From: Erigeron canadensis
Lineage: Eukaryota; Streptophyta; Magnoliopsida; Asterales; Asteraceae
Direction: 5' to 3'
Assembly (NCBI RefSeq): GCF_010389155.1
Contig: NC_057769.1
Location: 3,162,001-3,226,000, forward strand
Length of the DNA stretch: 64,000 bases
A program made the position numbers and the translations under genes. Below, piece by piece: positions 25,330 through 36,374 of this stretch. The notes below the pieces were generated by a model. The model had not been told where the DNA came from, ran no database searches, and saw nothing but the letters and a program-made list of their open reading frames with translations. Position 1 is the first letter of the stretch; each line of letters begins with the position of its first letter.

Positions 25330-26870
25330 TTTACAAAAAGAAAAAATCTTATAAATTAAGTTTTTTTTTTTAGGGTTTTGTTAAATGAAACCATAAGAAC
25401 TTTTGTTAAGGTGCATTAAATAGTTGTATATTTACCATAAAAATCAGGGGTGGGCTTTTGATATGAAAACCTACAACCTTTTTATGCACGTTAAGTGAAA
25501 CCCTAAGAGCTTTATTTAATATTTTCCTTATATTTAAAGTGTGAATTATACGTGTATATTGGATGATCTAACATACATTATTAATCGGGTCCGTGTTTAA
25601 AAGTCTTTCACTGAATAGATTCTTAATTGAATTTTTTGATGAGAAACTCAAATCTGATAAGAAAAAACTCATCTAGGTCCATCATAAGTGAAAATAAAAT
25701 ACGGTCATCTCTAAATATATCTAAGACTCGAACTTAATACATGATGTAAGAAAAAAGTCTTTATGTCACTAGACAATTTGGTGATGGTTTCTTAGTTTGA
25801 GTTGTTTTGACATAAAAAAACCAAATGTATGATTATGTTAACGAATAATTTGAGATAATACTCATCCATTTTTAGTTTTGTTGAATTATATGTTTTTGCT
25901 CTTATATATGATAAGCCTCGCTTAATAGCTTATTCGTATACTTATGAACTCATTCTTAGCTTATTTGGTACAGCTAAACATATCCACCAATCAACTGAAC
26001 ACATTCATTGGGTTGATTAAAGGCCTTAATGTTACAATGAAATACAAATGCATATTTCAAGCCACGTGCTTTTTTTTGGTGGTGGTCACTTTGATAATAT
26101 ATTGCAGTAAGGTTACTTTTAGAGATTTTTTTTTCTTAATAATGATAATTTTTTATGTATGTTGTTTATATCTTTGGATTTCTAGTCGATGTAGGGAATT
26201 ACATTCTTTTTGGCTTTTATGCAAGCTAATATTGTATGCATGATGTGTTGATGAAGTTACTATTGTTTTAAAAAAAAGTAACCTTTTAATAAAAACTAAT
26301 AACAATGTAATTCCTTATATCGTGTATCAAGTTGACATTGGAGATAATGCCTCAAGCTCAAGAATAATATATAACGGTTATCATGATCAGGTCGTCTTCG
26401 AGAATGCCTTTAAAAAATGAGGCCCGAGACACACACAAAAAAAAAACAACTAAAATTATGGTCGATTAACTAAATGAAAGTCAATAATAAAGCATAAATG
26501 CGATAACAATAATTTAAAGTATTATAGCAAATGAATATAATTTGCATATTCAAAGAAAACATGAGACTCATTTAATTTATTTTTTTCTTCATGAACAATG
26601 GGTGCTAAGCTTGGGCATAGCATGCCTATCTCAAGCGCCAACCTTAATCGTGATCTAATGGTGGTATTTCGTACATATTCTTTTTAGAAAAATAAAAACA
26701 CTTTGAATTTAAAAGTAAATTATCTTTTGTAGTGTAGCAACCTTTATTACAGTCATCATGTTCTTATTAGTGACCATCATCATGAATATTAATTCTCAAT
26801 ATCATATTTTTAAGTTATTTAAGGAAAGAATTAATAAATATATATAATATGGGGAAAAAGCAATATTTCA
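25330..26870. other. Intergenic, mostly featureless
   Basis: AT-rich DNA with no gene. A frame at 25944-26243 contains WISSRCRELHSFW, weakly like the tail of a LINE protein, but nothing around it supports that. A second AAACCCTAAA-type word lies near 25370 on the minus strand. Confidence 0.4.
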
Positions 26871-26879
26871 GAGAGATTC

Positions 26880-27335
26880 TGATTGTTTCGTATCAGAAAA
26901 AAGGAGCTTATGTTGCAATTGACATTTTATTTCTAACGCGCGGACCTCAAATATCTCGCAAACCTGCCCCTCATACTCCCCAGATTATACAGCGGAGGAA
27001 GGTTGTAGTAATCACGGCTATGGAGACTTCATTTCCAAGCAAAAAGTTCTTACTTTCTTAGCGCGTTGATTCACTCCATATGCAGACCACTGGTTCCCCA
27101 TACCGGTTAAGACTAACGTTAAGGCCTATGCCTCATCTTGGTCTTATCGGCTCCATGGCGAAAGCTGACTTTCCTACCATAGCAAAGCTCACTATGAGTG
27201 CTAACGCCAAAGAAAGTGCTGCCCAACATCCCCTGAAATGATTTCTCCCTGCCACACGCGAGAAGGGTACAACCAGTACAGGGGATGCAGAGTTATCACT
27301 TTCCACAACGCCTGTTACTTGTGGTTAATGATGTG
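26880..27335. other. GC-rich island, possible organelle-derived (NUMT-like) insert
   Basis: Composition shifts abruptly from about 30% GC to near 50% for roughly 450 bp (words such as GCGCGGACCTC, CCATACCGGTTAAG, CCATGGCGAAAGC) and then drops back. No conserved protein is readable; the frame at 26849-27061 shows no family. The composition fits plant mitochondrial DNA, but I do not recognise a specific mitochondrial or plastid gene. The origin is therefore inference. Confidence 0.3.
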
Positions 27336-27339
27336 ATTT

Positions 27340-27660
27340 TAAGTTCATAACCAATATAGATAGGTAACATATTTGTAAATTTGCCTATCAGGCAACTTTG
27401 GTTGTCATTTCTTTTTCCAACTTAAATGTTTGTATTTCGAGCTTAGGATGGTTTTTGAAATTGCAATTTGAAATTATCATATTGTTTTTGCATTTGTGAC
27501 ATAGAAAAAAAAATATTTGGTTGTGTAATTGATTTTTTTATATATTTATAGAGATAAAATGCAGTTTTAATGAAGCACGTTGGTGCATTTTTTTTTCAAA
27601 CAATGACGTTTTAAAAATGCAAAAGTTGTTTTGAAAATGAAATTTTAGACACTTTCTTAA
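27340..27660. other. Intergenic, nothing recognised
   Basis: AT-rich DNA with T-runs between the GC-rich island and the SINE. No gene seen. Confidence 0.45.
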
Positions 27661-27676
27661 AATTAAAAGCTCATCA

Positions 27677-27918
27677 AGCAGCATAGTTTGGACCAGTAGT
27701 AAACACCCTGATCCTAGAGATAGAGGTCATGGGTTCGATCCATCTCATGCCAAAGGTTGGAGGGCTTTTTCTATCATTTAGGTAGAAAATAGAAACATCC
27801 TATCTACTTAGGTAGAGGTAATGTATGTCTACATCTTAACCTCCCCCATACACAATCAAGGTATTAGGGCTCAAAACCCACGAAAGACGGCACTGAGCAA
27901 GTTTCTTTCTTTTCTTTC
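27677..27918 (+). mobile_element. tRNA-derived SINE, family 1 copy 1
   Basis: The element starts GCAGCATAGTTTGGACC with an A-box-like CCAGTAGTAAACACC. It has a B box GGTTCGATCC at 27734-27743, then the family body (TATCATTTAGGTAGAAAATA, CCTCCCCCATACAC, GGGCTCAAAACCCACGAAAG), and ends in a T-rich tail (TTTCTTTCTTTTCTTTC). Flanks AAATTAAAAGCTCATC and AAATTTAAAAGCTCATC form a target duplication. A T-tail rather than an A-tail is known from Au-like plant SINEs. Confidence 0.7.
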
Positions 27919-27936
27919 TTAAATTTAAAAGCTCAT

Positions 27937-28564
27937 CTACAAATTGACTTTTTTTTATTGATTGTCATCTCTATTAAAACTCATATGAATCGTTAAAAAC
28001 CATGAAAATTGCCATTACCGTATGATTATATGAATATCTCATTACAATGTGATATAAGTGAGAAAACCATTTGTAAGCTAATTCGTTAAATATTCAATTC
28101 GAACCAAGTCTAAACAAACCAAAGTTAAACTCAAACTTTTTGCAAATAAACCAGCTGAGCTTGATCTTAATTAGCTCTGAAGACTTGTCTTATTTAAACA
28201 CGATATATTTGTGTTGATTAAAACATAACAAATGATGTTTTGGTTAGATTAGAAAACAGGGGTAGGGAGTGGGTAACCACTAAGCCACCAAAATATCTTC
28301 CATCTCTATCTCACACACTTTATGAGTATTTATTTATAAATACATTATACTCGTATTTCTATCTCTAATAATATAATATAATAATAATAATATTACTATA
28401 TATTTCTATATCTATATCTATATATCTTCATTCGCACTCCCCAAAAGTCTTTTTCCATCATCACCTCACAACCTTCTTTCTCTCTCTAAAATATTCATCT
28501 CTACTTTCTCTCTCTAGAAAATTCCGTTCCTCGATCTTCTCCGATCAACCGCCTGCCTGCCGCC
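27937..28564 (+). promoter_or_regulatory. Upstream region of the ADF gene
   Basis: Intergenic DNA leading to a TA/ATA-rich tract (28365-28430) and then a strongly CT-rich leader (28470-28535, repeated CTTTCTCTCTCTA). Pyrimidine-rich leaders are common in strongly expressed plant genes. I do not assign a single TATA box, because several A/T runs would fit. Confidence 0.45.
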
Positions 28565-31500
28565 ATGGTTCATCTCTTATCTCACACTTTCATTTCTTTT
28601 TTACTTCTGTTGACTATTTGACTTGCTAGATTATATATCTATATCTGTATCTATATTATATGTATCTATATATGTATCTCTGTAATTTATTATACTTGAT
28701 TATTTAATTTGAGAAATTTACATGTGAATATGTTTAGAAATTGTGGTTTTAGTATTAGGAGGTTTCTGATCTGTTTGGCCATAGCTTAATTTGAAACCCT
28801 AGAATTGTATGTATATATATATATAGTGCTGTTTTCAAGATGTTCCTTTTTATCTGGATCTGATTTATTTATTTTGTTCAGGTTGTATTATGTCTAATTT
28901 TGTAAAAACTTTGTGATTTTTGCTCAATTTTAAATAAAATTGCTTTGGCAGCTTATTTTTACTAGTTCTTGTATGAAAAAAGCGTTAGTACGTGCTTAAT
29001 GGAAACTTGTATTGATAGTAAGGAAGAAATGTTTAATGTTAAAGTTTGGTAAATGTAGTTCGGATGGATCCAAATTTGGTTCTTGTTGCGTGCTGTTAAT
29101 CTTTTGTTTAGTTGACGGTTAGATCTGACTGATCTAGGAGGTATATCTGTATAGTAATGTTCTAAGTAGGATATCTTACAATGTGACTTACGGTATGTAT
29201 CATTAGGGCTGCAAACGAGGCTTGCTCAGCTTGAGATCAGCTCTGTAGTTTGGCTAGCCATCTTGGGCTTGATGGCCTAACCTCAGCTCGAGAAAGGTTC
29301 AAGATGGGTTGAAATTAGCTTTAGATTATTTTAGTGTTAAAAGTGTTTTTGACAAACGGAGTTATCTCAAATACATGTAAAGTTAAATTTTGCTAAGTGC
29401 CTAAGGCTTGATAAGAGCCACGGCAGAACCGTTAGAATCCCAAGCTCAGCTTGATATAAACTCAATTTTAAAGCTTGGGCTCATCATGAACCTGAAATAG
29501 CTCAACTTGGATGAGCCTAAGCTACCCCACGGCTCGGGGTATATTGATAGAATAGCTTTACTCATTTGCAGATTTAGATAGTTTTACTTTATCTGATTTA
29601 CTAAATCATTTCCTAGTTAAGTTTATTTGGTCAAGAAGATTTCCATCATCATGCTTGCTAGCAAAATTTTGGTCAATAATGATGCGCTTTGAAATGAATA
29701 GAATATCAGTCTCTCTTAATAAGCATGGGTTCTAGATTCTCTATAGATATGTTGTAAATGAACTTGTTTGCGAATAATAGTTCATGGTTTGCAAATAAAA
29801 GTTATGTGGTCAGTATCACAGATAAATTATCTTTACAGTTTATGGATGGTTATTTTAGGATGGAAAGAATATGTGATGGAGAGGTCAACTTGCTGTTCCA
29901 CTTAGATTTTTTTTAGTTATATTGATGACTTTCTTGAAGCATCATTTTCTGCTCTTAAATGGTCATTTTACACTGAAGAGTTAAGAATCTGTGCTAAAAA
30001 GTACACCTTAAGAGTGGTGATGTTTGAAAATAGCTTGCTACATTACTTTTTGGGGCCCTTGACAAATGTCTGCCTATTATGTACAGAAGTCAACAACAGT
30101 GAATCACCTCAAAGGTTTTTGAATAGGAGTTACTTTTGGCTACCTTTCAAAAAAATATTATATATTTACAACATCAAAGTCATTATAACTTATAAGAGCA
30201 TGAATGGCTGTAAATGTTATCTTAAAGAAGTTAATTCAGTGTGTTGTAGGCCAGAATATATCACTTTTCTAACCTTTTCTCTACATTGTTGTGGAAGCTT
30301 TGTAGTTGGTCCACCTTCTCTGTATGATTAATGAAACACTTATGCAGTGCCTTCGATTGGGTTGTATTATAGCTTTTTTATGCTCATGGGAAATAGTAAT
30401 ATATCTGTGAGCTAGCAAAGATGTAAATGTTGGTAACATATCTCTCACTTATAGTCTAATACTGAGTGACACTTCATCAATGGCAACTTGGCAAGACCTA
30501 GCCTGATTTATTTTTATTCTGGGCACATTTAAATACATACCTCAGTAGTTACTAATCTGTCAAAAGCTTTTCGCTCCAAAAATATTAGTGCCAATACGCT
30601 GAGCTGAAGCATACCAGTTTTTGGAGTTTTCTATGGTTTGGAGCCAATGGATCAACTTTTGGGCACTTAGTTGCTTCTTGAGGCTAAAATTCTACATTGA
30701 AAAGTTGCAATTAATGTGACTGGCACATTTGATCACTGGGTACTCTAGGTACTAGCAAGTGTTCAGTTTCTGATAAGGCCACAAAGATGCTTCATTTGAT
30801 ATGCGGCAGGGAACATACATTTTAATATAATAACCTTGTTTAGCGTCAATAGTTTAGCTCAATGCTGATTGCTACCATTATGCCTTCACAGGTTGAGATT
30901 CAGGGTCACTAGGGAGTATAGTAACAAGTGGTTGATAATTGTTAACATAATCATTCCTACGTAGTCTTGTAGTTGCATACGGCTGAGTTGGAAACTTAGG
31001 TTATTCTTCTAATAATAAGCGGCTTTTAGTGGGAAATATTAGGCTACTATTAATGTAGCAAGTGGCTTCAAGTTCGAAAGTTAGGTTTGTCTTCCAGTTA
31101 TTTTCAACTGAGTTAACATGGGTCAATGTTTTTTTTTTTTTTTTTTTCTTCCAATCTGCTCTCTTAATTCAGTTTAAAAGTATTTTAACTTTTGGATGTT
31201 TGGTGTTGTATTCTAATGATCAGTGAACTGCCACTTGTTGTAGGCTAATGCTGCATCTGGGATGGCTGTTCATGATGAGTGCAAACTGAAGTTTTTGGAG
31301 CTGAAAGCAAAAAGAACATTTCGTTATATAATCTTTAAGATCGAGGAAAAGCAAAAGGAAGTCATTGTAGAAAAGGTTGGTGAGCCAGCTCAAAGCCACG
31401 AGGATTTTGCTGCCTGCCTACCTGCTGACGAGTGCCGTTATGCTGTCTTTGACTATGACTTTGTGACCGCAGAGAACTGCCAAAAGAGCAGGATCTTTTT

Positions 31501-32109
31501 CGTTGCCTGGTAGTACATGATATAAAAACAAACCTTATTCTCTTTCTAAAGGTAGCAAAATGGGCGGGTCTAGTGGGTTGGGTTTGGATTTGGGTCATCT
31601 TGGGTTTTATATGAAAGGCTGGGTCTGATTGGGTGAACCGAACCATTTCCTAACACTTGCTAGTTTTTCATAATATGATTACATCTTTAGTATTTCACAA
31701 TTACTCAAATTCTTTGTATGGAGGTTGTATGTATTATAAGTACAGGTTGGGCAACTTTCTGACTTATTTGGCCCTGTTTCTCTCTTACCATTTACCAAGT
31801 ATATTAATTTGGTCCATTTTTCTGAGTCAAATGATAAAACCAACTCATTTATGAATAATAAGTTTTAATTGCCCCACCTCTATCTCTTTCTTTAACTTAG
31901 AAACATCATGTCCTGAATGTTGTGTTATTATGGTTTATCATTGGATCGACATGCAAAGGTCCCCTGATACTGCAAGGGTGAGAAGCAAAATGATTTACGC
32001 CAGCTCCAAGGATCGGTTCAAGAGGGAGCTTGATGGAATTCAGGTGGAGCTTCAAGCAACTGACCCGACCGAGATGGATCTTGATGTGTTCAAAAGTCGG
32101 GCTAATTAA
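28565..32109 (+). CDS. ADF: Actin-depolymerizing factor (ADF/cofilin)
   Basis: Three exons: the ATG alone (28565-28567), 31244-31509 and 31959-32109. They join in phase to 139 residues, the standard plant ADF size. An intron directly after the start codon is a known hallmark of plant ADF genes. The protein starts [20 protein letters not shown], so the regulatory Ser6 (target of CDPK-type kinases in known ADFs) is present. The actin-binding segments are intact: [23 protein letters not shown] and [20 protein letters not shown]. It ends [13 protein letters not shown]. It severs and depolymerizes ADP-actin filaments in the cytoplasm. The N-terminus resembles subclass I (Arabidopsis ADF1-4 group). 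Intron 1 (2.7 kb) and intron 2 (450 bp) hold transposon pieces. Confidence 0.96.
29212..29545 (+). mobile_element. Probable hAT-type fragment in ADF intron 1
   Basis: It starts TAGGGCTGCAAACGAGGC, a sequence typical of plant hAT-like ends, and continues with GAGCTTGGGCTC/CTCAGCTCGAG-like words. No matching right terminal repeat or 8-bp duplication was found, so it is probably truncated; the right border is approximate. Confidence 0.4.
31547..31882. mobile_element. hAT-type MITE in ADF intron 2
   Basis: A 336-bp element lies between perfect 8-bp duplications TCTCTTTC (31539-31546 and 31883-31890). The left end is TAAAGGTAGCAAAATGGGCG; the right end reverse-complements to TAGAGGTGGGGCAATT. Similar AGGTGGCAAAATGGG-like words recur in the RABE1, CLE and ALB3 introns, so this is a widespread family here. 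Confidence 0.7.
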
Positions 32110-33090
32110 GACATTGCAATTAAAGATCATTGCCTTTTTGCTCAAGAGAGATGTTAATAGCTTGTGGGGGGTATATGTTTCCTTTGAGCTGCCTATGATA
32201 TGTTTCTGGTTCGTCGTTGAAGTGGTATTTTCAGTACTCTATAACTGTTTTTTGGTTTCCTCTACTTAAGTAGCAAATTCAGTGATCTTGGGCAAATATT
32301 TTGTTATGTGTTTTATGTGAAAACTTATAACAGATCTGCGATATTGATGATATTACCTTTCGGTTTGCTCTATATTCTTGTCATATTTGATGCTAGAGCA
32401 TTTGTTTTTTCTGGATTTAACTGCCTCTTGGTGAGTTTAGTTGCTTAAAGAACATTATGTTTTGAAACTTTACAAATTTTGCATCATATTATGTTTCTTT
32501 TTCTATCATTCTTATACTTATCATCTTCTTTCTATTCTATTCTTGTCATATGTTTTACATTACAAGGATATCCGTTTACGAACATAAACGAACATATAAA
32601 AACACATATTAAATTTATATATATGAACATATAAGGATATCTGTTTACAAACATAAGCGAACGTTCACGAATTAATAATTGAACATTGAATACAAAAAGA
32701 GGCACAAAAATTTTGTTTATGTTCGTTTATTTAATTAAATCAATAGATTTTTGGATTTACATTTACATTTACATTAAACTGTTTATAAACATGATCAGTT
32801 CAGTTTGTTTACTTTTGTACCATAGCCCTTTTTTTTTAGATTTTGAAATTGAGGTTTTTGTGATTTTTTTGGGATTGAATTGGAAGACACAATAAAGATG
32901 GGTTTGGCAATGTTTGGATGGGCGGGTTTTTATATGAACGGTGTTTCCTTCTTTCTTTACAATTTATGATTATTTAAATATTTATTACTCTCTCTCACTC
33001 AAACGCCAGCGTATAATGTATAACAAAACCTATCCTAGTCGATTTTGTTTTTCTCTTTGTTAGTTAATTTTTTGGTAATTAATAATAAAT
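32110..33090. other. ADF 3' flank and intergenic DNA with a short inverted repeat
   Basis: 3' UTR, then AT-rich DNA. Words TTACGAACATAAACGAACA (32576-32594) and TTATGTTCGTTTA (32717-32730) face each other, suggesting a small decayed foldback element of roughly 160 bp. I could not find its target duplication. Confidence 0.35.
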
Positions 33091-34760
33091 GATGTCGTCG
33101 GATAAAGATCTCATGGATTGGGGTGAACGTGAACTAAAAGCATTAACCGCTGCAGAGTGGCAAAACTTGATTTTGATTTTGTAAAGGAGGTTTTCCGTTT
33201 GCTAAGCGATGAAGCGATGAATCGGCTAAAGTATCAGCAGCGGCTCTAACTATTCCCCAAAAGTAATAATTTTTTTCTCTTTGTTTTTATTTTTTTGTAT
33301 TTCAATTTCAACTGTGCCCAAAAGTAAAATAATAATAATAATAAGACTGTAAGGCGAAGACGTAGGACGCCTCATACCCTTTAGGCCTCCGCCAACCCAA
33401 GACATCATCCTCCCTCTCCTATACTGTCACATCAGTTTTTCTCTCTCCTAAATCACCTATTTCTCGCTCACTACAAACCCTACTTCTTCCTCCTCGTCCT
33501 TATCTCTTCCTCACTCACTACCAACCTTTCTCGATCTCTCCTAAAATAAGTTGTAAAAGGTTTTTTTTATAGTTTTATTAGGATTCCCCGGACCCACCAT
33601 TCGCTCCCCCTCCCGTCCACCACCTTCGTTGCATCGATGGGCTTGAAGACTCGGCCTTCGACGACATGAGTGCCAACCTAGTCCCCATCGACGAGTTGGT
33701 CGAAGAGACCATCAACGGGGCGTTGGCTCTGGCCTTAGTCTAATACTCCCCATGGTTGTTTGTTCGAGGTATATTTAGTTAAATTCCTCTATAATTTTTT
33801 TTTAACAAATTCGTTCATTGATTATTGTAGCTCGGGAACAATATCATAGTGGGGTCTTTCAAGCACTTATGTGGATTTTGCGACCGATGCTTTGCATACC
33901 ACACAACCGCTATTGGATGAACTAGAAAAAGCGGCTACGTTTGAAAACAGGAAGGAAAAAGAAGAAGAATCCATTAAACGGCGGGGTTGTACTTAACTCG
34001 AGGAGGATTCAGAAGGAGCCATTGTTTACCATAAGTTAAGAACTGCATCAGTTAAATTATCAACAGCAACTCTAAATGTTTCCCGAAACTGGGCATCGTT
34101 GGATTCCTCAATCCTTTATGAGCTGCTGGAGCATGGACTCTTTGCTTTTTCTACCATAAAAACAAATATTGGTTGAACTATTCCCCAGCCGATATTTACC
34201 ATACGCTAAAAACTGCGTCTGATAAAATATCAGTAGCGGCTCTAATTAACTATTCACCAAAACTTGGGAACAAAATCATTAATGTCGGATTCTTTAAGCC
34301 GCGGTTATATGGAGTATGCAAGCTTTGCTTTGAATACCAAAAAACCACCATCTATCATGCTAAAAGTTTTAGCGCCTCTGTTTTCATCTACTAAACCTAT
34401 TATTAAAAAAAGCAGGGAATCCCAGGAAATTACTGAAGCCATTGGTGGTTACCGGCCATATGCTAAGAGCTGCATCAGATATAATATCAGCAGCGTCTCC
34501 AACTATTCCCCAAAACTGGGGTAGAATATCATATAATTTGGGTCTTTCAAACCATTATTTGAATTATGCAAAGTATGCTTTGCGTACCATACTATCACTA
34601 TTGGATGAATTAGAAGCTAAAGCGGCTCTGTTTGAAAACAAGGAAAAATCCATATATGGTTGTTTACCCAAGGATTCAGATGTACTAAAAGCCAAAAAGG
34701 GGGGGGGGGGGGGGGGGGGGTTCACCCAAGGATCCAGATGAGCTAAAACCTGATGCGGCT
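33090..34760 (+). pseudogene. Array of degenerate repeated coding fragments, family unknown
   Basis: Related fragments recur with decay. Motif A (CTCTAACTATTCCCCAAAA-like) occurs near 33243, 34074, 34179, 34240 and 34494. Motif B (GGGTCTTTCAAGC...GCTTTGCATACC) occurs near 33853, 34283 and 34537. Motif C (GCGGCT...TTTGAAAACA) occurs near 33932 and 34621. In the best copy (about 34442-34741) the frame reads ASDIISAASPTIPQNWG, LNYAKYALRTILSLLDELEA and KAALFENKEKS. An upstream start at 33091 reads MSSDKDLMDWGERELKALTA before a stop. A GC-rich patch (33590-33740) has the frame IDGLEDSAFDDMSANLVPID. I do not recognise the family. Frames are interrupted, so no working gene is claimed. Confidence 0.45.
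34699..34720. repeat. Poly(G) run of 22
   Basis: Twenty-two consecutive G on the plus strand, directly before TTCACCCAAGGATC, which repeats TTTACCCAAGGATTC found just upstream at 34664-34678. Long G runs are unstable and are also a frequent assembly or sequencing artefact. Confidence 0.9.
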
Positions 34761-35811
34761 GACAACTTATATCTATACAGGCTTACATGTTGAGTTTGTA
34801 TTAGAAATGTTTATTTAGTGTATTACCTTGGATGTTGGCTTTTGGTTTTATTAGTTTTGTCTGGTTTGTTTGATAGTTTAGGTCATTTGTTGCTAGATTG
34901 GTTTTGTCGATCGAGTCGTGGAGGTTGTTGCTTCATGTGGGGTTCATGGTCACATAATTAAGTTGTTTTCCATCTATGGTCTTTGACTCCTTGCTGTGTA
35001 AAACATGTAGCAAGAATGGTGAATAGTTCATAAAATTCAACTTGTCGTACAAACTAGCCAGTTGCAAGGTATTGAACAATGACAATCAGGACACAGGTCA
35101 AGAACTTTGAACCTGTAGAAGGCAGGTAAAGAGTACATATATACGGCTAGGTTTCTAATTAACAGATCACAAACATTTTAGTGATTGAAAGTTAAAGTGC
35201 CTGTGAATTGTGATATTAACCAATGAACTTTTTGTGCCGGACGAAAATTAAAGAACATTTGACATGTTGAATTTGAAATAAGAATTGAAACTACACTACC
35301 CCTTTTAAGTCAATAATTTATACTACCCACTGCCGCTATTACTACCACTAGTCACTAACACCACCACACGACTGCCGTTACAACCATTGCTTCCGTATGG
35401 TGTGAACTCTATGCCGCCGCTACCATTACACTTGTCGTTGTCGTCACCGCCACACCGCTGGCACTATCACCATCGCCTCCCCATGATGCAAACATCCATT
35501 CTACTATATATTAGTAGTGATGTTTCATAATTTATTTGAACTTGATAAATAAATAAACAATGATGTATAAAAATGATTGCAACTATCATTAATTATATTT
35601 GAACTTTATTTCTCTCCAACAAAACATGACTCAAAAGTAGTAGTTTTTTTTCCCATTATTCTCGCTTATTTACTTTTGGTGTGGGACATAATCATGCCAT
35701 CTACAAAAGTCAATATTCGACAATGATTCAGTTTTTTGTTTCTTTTAACAAACGTAACATCTTTTTTAAACCACACTGCCAAACATATTTATACCGTGCC
35801 ACTTCATCGAC
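34760..35811. other. Intergenic, with a CCN-rich patch
   Basis: No gene. 35320-35490 is rich in CCA/CCG/CTA triplets (CACTGCCGCTATTACTACC, CACCGCCACACCGCTGGC), similar in style to 11165-11275. It may be a decayed transposon end, but no border is visible. Confidence 0.4.
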
Positions 35812-35827
35812 ATGTGACTTATAGTTG

Positions 35828-36142
35828 GAAAAAAAAAAAATGCTCGGTGCCTCCTTTCGTGGGTTTTGAGCCCCAATACATCGACGGTGTATGGGGAGGT
35901 TAAGATGTAGACAGACTTTACCTTTACTTAGATAGAGAGGTTGCTTCCAGTTTCTACCTAAATGATAGAAAAGACCCTCCAACCTTTGGATGGATAAGGG
36001 TCGAACCCATTAGAGAAGCTGCTTTCAGTTTTTACCTAAATGGTAGAAAATGCCCTCCAACCTTTATATGGGATCAGGATCGAACCCATGACCTCTGTTT
36101 TTAGAGGCCAGAGTATTTACCACTGATCCAATCATGCTGCTT
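35828..36142 (-). mobile_element. tRNA-derived SINE, family 1 copy 2, with internal duplication
   Basis: A minus-strand copy of the family at 27677. It is flanked by the perfect 16-bp duplication ATGTGACTTATAGTTG (35812-35827 and 36143-36158). On the minus strand it begins GCAGCATGATTGGATCAGTG with the A box, then GGTTCGATCC, and ends in a T-run (the A-run at about 35829-35840 on the plus strand). About 76 bp around the B box (35937-36014 and 36015-36092) are tandemly repeated, so the copy has two B boxes. Confidence 0.75.
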
Positions 36143-36374
36143 ATGTGACTTATAGTTGCTATTTGCATAATTAGTATCACCTGACTGTAAATTATCATCA
36201 GGTTTTTTAGAGTTGCTAAAAATCATACCACAAGACACATAAAATTTGACTTTAAAAGATTGATAACAATTTACATTAATACCTAGATGTATTTAGCTTG
36301 CTATTCTTATGCCACCATTCACAATATTAGAAAAACCGTTTTTCTAATATTTGTCTTAAGGTCACACATAAAGA

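Noticed and set aside
25944..26243. Frame with WISSRCRELHSFW, possibly a LINE C-terminus
   Set aside because: The resemblance is a few residues only. There is no zf-RVT cysteine pattern, A-tail or target duplication around it.
27730..27746. Possible tRNA gene from the GGTTCGATCC box
   Set aside because: There is no acceptor-stem pairing or anticodon arm, and the sequence continues as a SINE body with a homologous second copy at 35828.
30014..30331. 105-codon frame in ADF intron 1
   Set aside because: It sits wholly inside an intron with AT-rich sequence and no conserved motif. The ADF exon model explains the locus.
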